This document shows positions 57,956-64,000 of a stretch of DNA of 64,000 bases, in pieces. The position numbers were made by a program, and so were the translations under genes. This stretch comes from Candidula unifasciata (lineage: Eukaryota > Mollusca > Gastropoda > Stylommatophora > Geomitridae). A model generated the notes under the pieces. It did not search any database. It saw only the letters and a list, made by a program, of their open reading frames with translations, and was not told where the DNA came from. Each line of letters starts with the position of its first letter. Positions within the stretch are counted from its first letter, which is position 1. The DNA lies in the NCBI GenBank assembly GCA_905116865.2, contig CAJHNH020000802.1:489501-553500 (forward strand), read 5' to 3'.

Positions 57956-58805
57956 ACGATGCCTTAATCCCAGTCAACAAGCACTAGCTGGTGACTGAGG
58001 AGACCACTTGCCTATTCCAAGTATCAGACTACACCATCTGTACTTGGGGATCACTTGTTATGGATGCATAATATCCCTTGTCTTGTGCTAAGGGAAACAG
58101 ACCATTCTTTAAAACAATGTTTCGGTTGACACATCCCATGACCCCCAACAGAATCCTAACACTGAGGCTATGTGCAAACTATGACTAAGATCTCTCCATT
58201 TACACACCACTGGCTGTTGGTCAACTCCATTGATAAGTTGGTCAGACTAGTTTACCGTAGTTGAGGTTATGGGTGTCGCAGTCTGTTGTGGTCTTGCATT
58301 TATGTTTTTGGTTTTTTATTTCAGAGAAAGAGATGGCTTGTGTGACATAGGCTTTGTCACTCTCTAGGGGGAGTGTGTGTTAGGCCCAGTTTCTAAAAGT
58401 TTTAGAAGAGTTAAAAGCGCTGGCATGGTGAAATATACAACACGCGGTATGAGCGCGAGTGCGTAATACCCCCCCCCCCCCCCCCCCCCCGTGTGAAAGT
58501 CGGATCGCTTGGGGCCGACCTATCAGAAGCGAGCTAGTGTGTAGCGGTGTGAAAATGGGGAGACCAGCGTAAAATTTACCTACTAAGAAAATCCTCTTGA
58601 ATGCAATTTTTACATACAAGTTTATGTTACAGTGAGAGAAGCCAAACCGTATGATCCTACATCTCTTATTACTTATGTTGTATTGGCAGTTTCTATTAGT
58701 AAACTGTATGATGTATGTGTCACTCACGTTTGACAGACATCTTGTTTGAAAGACCTGTCGTCATTTATCTCTGATAAAATGGTATACTATGTCAAACTGT
58801 CTTAT
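57956..58805. other. No gene seen
   Basis: Unique sequence with a C run of about 20 at 58471-58490. Minus-strand frames here are short and unrecognised. Confidence 0.55.
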
Positions 58806-58890
58806 GCCCGGCTCGCTGGCGTAGTTGGCTGAGCCGGACTGCGCAGTGACCGGGTGACGAACTCCTTGTGGTCCGGGTTCACTGTCTTAC
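58806..58890 (+). mobile_element. tRNA-derived SINE-like head, family A (copy 2)
   Basis: It contains GTAGTTGGCTGAGCCGGACT (box-A-like), GACCGGGTGACGAACTCCTT and GGTCCGGGTTCAC (box-B-like). It is the same family as the minus-strand copy at 728-815. I could not define its 3' tail. Confidence 0.6.
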
Positions 58891-59519
58891 TCTTGGTATG
58901 AAATACAACACTGATATGTTGGACTACCCTGTGTGGTATGATGTCAACAGTTCTCTACTGCTGCAGTATCCTCCTATATTTGTTATGTTGACCTGTGATC
59001 GTGTATGTCCACTACACAAAGCAATAATCTTAGACAACATAATCCCGTGGAGGCGGCTACAACATGTGTGTGCTCTTTGTTAAGTCTCAGCTGTCGTGGA
59101 CAATTTTATTAAAAACACAAATGATTCTAGTAAGAAGACAGACTTTTTTGTTTTATGAAATTTTATTGTGTTTGTGTTGAATAGTGAATTCATTGTCAGA
59201 TATATCAGAGAAATGACAGTAAATTCACTGGTGGACATATCAGAGAAAAAAACAGTAAATTCACTCTGGTGGATCTGTCAGAGAAAAAACAGTAAATTCA
59301 CTGTCAGATATCCCAGAGAAATAACAGTAAATTAACTTCAGAGAAATAACAGTAAATTCACTGTTGGACGTCGGTGAAATAATTCAGTTAGACAAATTTA
59401 CACAGGTTAAACACACTTGATATCAGAGACACTTTCCTGCTGCTCAACACATGACATTCCACAGAGACATCAGCAAGATTCAGCTGAGAATAGCTTTGGA
59501 CCTAGTATGTAGGTAGCTC
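58891..59519. other. No gene seen
   Basis: Loose 35-40 bp repeats with CAGAGAAATAACAGTAAATT from 59200 to 59370, otherwise unique. Confidence 0.55.
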
Positions 59520-59632
59520 AGATTTGAAAGGTTGCGTATCCTTTACAGGACGTTGCAGAACCAACCCCAGCAGCCCCTGGCTATTGTGTGGTTTTTCTAG
59601 GCAAATTTACATCCAGTAGTTTCAGATTTGAA
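59520..59632 (-). mobile_element. SINE family C tail, inverted copy
   Basis: On the minus strand it reads TGGATGTAAATTTGCCTAGA, AAAACCACAC, GGGGTTGGTTCTGCAACG and ends ACGCAACCTTTCAAATCTGA. The first two blocks match the element at the window's right edge. The tRNA-like head is missing, so it is 5'-truncated. Confidence 0.65.
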
Positions 59633-59994
59633 AGTCTGTAGGAAATTGGAACACAGCTAACATGGTGTCAGTACCTGTGAATACTTGCTTACACAGCATA
59701 CCACTACCTAACATATGTCTGCACAGAGAGGTTTGCTTACGTAGCATGCCATAATCTAACATATATCTGCTCAGAGAGGTTATCGTATTTAACCAAGAGT
59801 TATGTGGTTATTGAGGGTGCAGAGAATACAAGCTCAAAACACTTCTATCTGTGAGACAGTGTCACTTGTTAGCAACTTATGTCACAACAGTTGCTTTGAC
59901 AACATTTCTCAAATGGTGGCGATTCTTGGCAACCCATCTCAGCTAGCTGTAACTTGTTGAGAACATATCTCTACTAGAAGAGATTAACTGGCAA

Positions 59995-60090
59995 CAAATC
60001 TCAGCTATAGGTGATTTGTTGGCAACAAGTCTCAGCTATGGGTGATTTGTTGGCAACAAGTCTCAGCTATGGGTGATTTGTTGGCATCAT
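59995..60090. repeat. About 31-bp repeat, 3-4 copies
   Basis: GGTGATTTGTTGGCAACAAG plus TCTCAGCTATG. Confidence 0.85.
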
Positions 60091-60149
60091 ATTCTGAACA
60101 ACACAACTTGAAAGGCTGTCTCATCTTATAGGCGACTGGCCAGGTTCTT

Positions 60150-61035
60150 TCAGCTGAAGGTGACTTGTCAGGCTAGCTTGATTAAAGGTGACTTGTCAGG
60201 TTAGCTTGACTAAAGATGACTTGTCAGGCTAGCTTGACTAAAGGTGACTTGTCAGGCTAGCTTGATTAAAGGTGACTTGTCAGGCTAGCTTGATTAAAGG
60301 TGACTTGTCAGGCTAGCTTGACTAAAGGTGACTTGTCAGGCTAGCTTGATTAAAGGTGACTTGTCAGGCTAGCTTGACTAAAGGTGACTTGTCAGGGTAG
60401 CTTGACTAAAGATGACTTGTCAGGCTAGCTTGATTAAAGGTGACTTGTCAGGCTAGCTTGATTAAAGATGACTTGTCAGGCTAGCTTGATTAAAGGTGAC
60501 TTGTCAGGCTAGCTTGATTAAAGGTGACTTGTCAGGCTAGCTTGACTAAAGGTGACTTGTCAGGCTAGCTTGATTAAAGGTGACTTGTCAGGCTAGCTTG
60601 ACTAAAGGTGACTTGTCAGGCTAGCTTGATTAAAGATGACTTGTCAGGCTAGCTTGATTAAAGGTGACTTGTCAGGCTAGCTTGATTAAAGGTGACTTGT
60701 CAGGCTAGCTTGATTAAAGGTGACTTGTCAGGCTAGCTTGACTAAAGATGACTTGTCAGGCTAGCTTGATTAAAGATGACTTGTCAGGCTAGCTTGACTA
60801 AAGATGACTTGTCAGGCTAGCTTGACTAAAGATGACTTGTCAGGCTAGCTTGATTAAAGGTGACTTGTCAGGCTAGCTTGACTAAAGGTGACTTGTCAGG
60901 CTAGCTTGACTAAAGATGACTTGTCAGGTTAGCTTGACTAAAGATGACTTGTCAGGCTAGCTTGATTAAAGGTGACTTGTCAGGCTAGCTTGACTAAAGG
61001 TGACTTGTCAGGTTAGCTTGACTAAAGATGACTTG
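60150..61035. repeat. 28-bp minisatellite, about 31 copies
   Basis: Unit AGGCTAGCTTGATTAAAGGT GACTTGTC, with GACTAAAGATG variants mixed along the array. Confidence 0.96.
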
Positions 61036-61529
61036 CTGGCAACATGTCCATGTTAAACAAATGTCTCATTGTCGGCCGCCCATGGGGACAGTTCTGCAAA
61101 ACAGAATATACATGTGCTGAACACAATACATGTAACAGAACCTAGAGATTACAAACACTTTTTGGCTGGTCTAAACACTTTCTGCTTCTACCGCTGCCGC
61201 ACACACACAGAGTACTGTACTGTGATGCCTGAAGTTTGCTTTTCACACAAGCCTCCGCCCAACGCCGAAAAACTCTGCCCAACGCCTAAAAAAAGAATCA
61301 ATCTTCTTTTTCTAACAACCAACACTCACAGACTTCACAAGGGGACAGAACTACTAACTCTGGAATGCCATGATGGCAAGCAGAGTTATTTCACTATGGA
61401 GATGAATGATCCAGTAAATAAACCAATGTAACCGCTTTCAGACAATGATCTGCATTTCTGTCGCTAGGTATACATATTGATATTTTAGTACATCATTTCG
61501 ATCCATTCGTGCTCCACCCTCCAATACAG
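61036..61529 (+). other. Unassigned open stretch of about 120 codons
   Basis: A non-repetitive + frame runs 61069-61431 from a TTG codon to a stop, with several Cys and His residues and LLTLECHDGKQSYF near its end. It is not low complexity, unlike its neighbours, but I recognise no domain and see no splice context. It could be a decayed mobile-element piece or chance. Confidence 0.2.
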
Positions 61530-62812
61530 CAGCCATCCATCTGTGTGTTTCCATGCTCACTGTATCATATCTTCTATCTTTACCCTACAGCAACCATCCA
61601 TCTGTGTGTTTTCATGTTCACTGTACCGTATCTTCTATCTTTACCCTACAGCAACCATCCATCTGTGTGTCTCCATGTTCACTGTATCATATCTTCTATC
61701 TTTACCCTACAGCAACCATCCATCTGTGTGTTTTCATGCTCACTGTACCGTATCTTCTATCTTTACCCTACAGCAGCCATCCATCTGTGTGTTTCCATGC
61801 TCACTGTATCATATCTTCTATCTTTACCCTACAGCAACCATCCATCTGTGTGTCTCCATGCTCACTGTACCGTATCTTCTATCTTTACCCTACAGCAGCC
61901 ATCCATCTGTGTGTTTCCATGCTCACTGTATCGTATCTTCTATCTTTACCCTACAGCAACCATCCATCTGTGTGTCTCCATGCTCACTGTACCGTATCTT
62001 CTATCTTTACCCTACAGCAGCCATCCATCTGTGTGTTTCCATGCTCACTGTATCATATCTTCTATCTTTACCCTACAGCAACCATCGATCTGTGTGTTTC
62101 CATGTTCACTGTTTCATATCTTCTATCTTTACCCTACAGCAACCATCCATCTGTGTGTCTCCATGTTCACTGTACCGTATCTTCTATCTTTACCCTACAG
62201 CAGCCATCCATCTGTGTGTTTCCATGCTCACTGTATCATATCTTCTATCTTTACCCTACAGCAGCCATCCATCTGTGTGTTTCCATGCTCACTGTATCAT
62301 ATTTTCTATCTCTACCCTACAGCAGCCATCCATCTGTGTGTTTCCATGCTCACTGTACCGTATCTTCTATCTTTACCCTACAGCAACCATCCATCTGTGT
62401 GTTTCCATGCTCACTGTACCGTATCTTCTATCTTTACCCTACAGCAACCATCCATCTGTGTGTTTCCATGCTCACTGTATCGTATCTTCTATCTTTACCC
62501 TACAGCAACCATCCATCTGTGTGTCTCCATGCTCACTGTATCGTATCTTCTATCTTTACCCTACAGCAACCATCCATCTGTGTGTCTCCATGTTCACTGT
62601 ATCATATCTTCTATCTTTACCCTACAGCAGCCATCCATCTGTGTGTTTCCATGCTCACTGTATCATATCTTCTATCTTTACCCTACAGCAACCATCCATC
62701 TGTGTGTTTCCATGCTCACTGTATCATATCTTCTATCTTTACCCTACAGCAGCCATCCATCTGTGTGTTTCCATGCTCACTGTACCGTATCTTCTATCTT
62801 TACCCTACAGCT
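61530..62812. repeat. 61-bp minisatellite, 21 copies, acceptor-like in every unit
   Basis: Unit CAACCATCCATCTGTGTGTT TCCATGCTCACTGTATCATA TCTTCTATCTTTACCCTACA G. Each unit ends in a pyrimidine-rich stretch plus CTACAG. Three units give 61 codons, so all + frames stay open up to 490 residues; I do not regard these as genes. Confidence 0.96.
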
Positions 62813-62954
62813 GGTTTCTGCATGACTATTCTCATTTAAAACCCAGTTCAAACAGGCGATTCATCGTCTCTGATTCCTTTGTCTCTGCAGCTCTGGAATG
62901 TAGCAAATCCAGTATGTCTGCCGTGTCCATACTTCTTACTCCAATAACAAACTT

Positions 62955-63362
62955 CAGTCACAGCCAGCCTGTCAGCTCTTTCACCCCGCCAAGCCCGTGT
63001 GTGTACAGCCAATAGTCACGGCCAGCCTGTCAGCTGTTTCATCGTGTCAAGCCCGGGTGTGTACAGCCAATAGCCACAGCCAGCCTGTCAGCTCTTTCAC
63101 CCCGCCAAGCCCGGGTGTGTACAGCCAATAGCCACAGCCAGCCTGTCAGCTCTTTCACCCCGCCAAGCCCGGGTGTGTACAGCCAATAGCCACAGCCAGC
63201 CTGTCAGCTCTTTCACCCCGCCAAGCCCGTGTGTGTACAGCCAATAGTCACGGCCAGCCTGTCAGCTGTTTCATCGTGTCAAGCCCGGGTGTGTACAGCC
63301 AATAGCCACAGCCAGCCTGTCAGCTCTTTCACCCCGCCAAGCCAGGGTGTGTACAGCCAATA
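62955..63362. repeat. 58-bp minisatellite, about 7 copies
   Basis: GC-rich unit CCGGGTGTGTACAGCCAATA plus GCCACAGCCAGCCTGTCAGC and TCTTTCACCCCGCCAAGC, alternating with an ATCGTGTCAAG variant. Confidence 0.94.
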
Positions 63363-63599
63363 CAGTCTCTATGGGCAGAACTTCTAGATACTGTCAACCC
63401 ATTCTAGGTGGAGTGTGCCAATTTTGGAAATTCTTAAGCATGCTCACTGAGTCGCACACAAAAATGGACATCTAAGACTTCTGCCATTTTGTAAATGTTT
63501 AATTCTTGACAAAGCCCAATTATTTCATGAAATTATGTCTCAAAATACTCCAAATTACATTTTCAGGTTGATTCAATCCAATCCTACAAATTGCAAGTG

Positions 63600-63822
63600 A
63601 CTAAGTTTATTAAATTTGCCTAAACCTAGAACTGATTTATTTAAAACAAGTTTAGTATATTCTGCTGCTCATTTATGGAAGGATCTTCCATTCAAAATTA
63701 AAACTATAAAGAGTCCCTACTCATTTAACCGCAGACTTTTCATCTCATCATTACCAGTGATTATATGCCACTCTGAATTTAATTTACCCATAATGCATTA
63801 TCATTTTATAATTAAATAAGTG
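63600..63822 (+). pseudogene. LINE C-terminal tail remnant
   Basis: A short open stretch reads LPKPRTDLFKTSLVYSAAHL, then WKDLPFKIKTIKSPYSFNRR. The R(T)xxFK.S..YS....W..LP..IK pattern is common at the end of animal LINE ORF2 proteins. Only the last 65 or so residues are present and no RT motif precedes them. Confidence 0.6.
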
Positions 63823-63827
63823 TGTGT

Positions 63828-64000
63828 GATAAGTCGGCGTCTGTGGCTTAGGCGTTGCGAATGCGCTTGGTAACGCCGGGTTCGATCCCAGCTGTGGGTT
63901 TCAACAGTGGTATCGAGAAGCCGACCATCTTGAAAGCAATGGCAAACTACAGGATGTAAATTTGCCTAGAAAAACCACAACAGCCTCAAAGTGCTGGGGT
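63828..64000 (+). mobile_element. tRNA-derived SINE-like element, family C, cut by window end
   Basis: Starts GTCGGCGTCTGTGGCTTAGG with a clear box B GGTTCGATCCC, then a body reaching AGGATGTAAATTTGCCTAGA and ...AAGTGCTGGGGT at the window edge. The same tail appears inverted at about 59520-59630 and shows how this copy probably continues. Confidence 0.7.

Noticed and set aside
61509..63015. Three overlapping + frames of 428-490 codons
   Set aside because: The 61-bp unit lacks stops, so every frame is open; the peptides only cycle with the unit.

Overview
The window is eukaryotic, animal DNA. It has GT-AG introns with pyrimidine-rich acceptors, tRNA-derived SINE-like elements, LINE remnants and many microsatellites and minisatellites. 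The RNase H-type retroelement remnants resemble ones I associate with molluscs and other lophotrochozoans, so a mollusc (perhaps a gastropod) is my best guess. This is an inference; the species cannot be fixed from the sequence.

One host gene is clearly present on the + strand from about 6463 to 40093. It is a RASGEF1-family Ras/Rap guanine-nucleotide exchange factor, closest in my judgement to vertebrate RASGEF1B. Fourteen internal exons can be placed to the base and they keep reading frame through every junction. A probable short last exon ends at 40093, giving about 454 residues. The family is about 466-481 residues. The upstream exon(s) and promoter were not found. About 25 residues of the RasGEF N-terminal domain, expected between exons 2 and 3, are also missing from this sequence.

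The remainder is repeats. Roughly 35-40% of the window (rough count by eye) is tandem minisatellite with units of 18-61 bp. The largest blocks are 5310-6462, 7585-9175, 25964-27202, 30186-32165, 50270-51348, 51826-54668, 55890-57950 and 61530-62812. Many very long open frames lie in these arrays and are artefacts of unit lengths divisible by three or lacking stops.

Mobile elements include a 5'-truncated but open non-LTR retrotransposon (RT + RNase H + Cys/His motif, 9190-11205) inserted inside a 39-bp minisatellite. There are decayed LINE fragments (33230-33470, 36951-37680, 38276-39720, 63600-63820), scattered RNase H remnants (899, 21100, 24560, 47430, 48283), several tRNA-derived SINE-like copies and two hAT-like termini.

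The most interesting pattern is where minisatellites begin. Several start exactly at, or include, splice sites of the RASGEF1 gene (exons 1, 2, 8, 9, 13 and 14). Others start inside retrotransposon coding sequence. Two of the splice-site duplications (after exons 8 and 9) stay in frame, so alternative donor use could lengthen the catalytic domain by steps of 7 or by 25 residues. From 40.1 kb to the end I see no convincing host gene.
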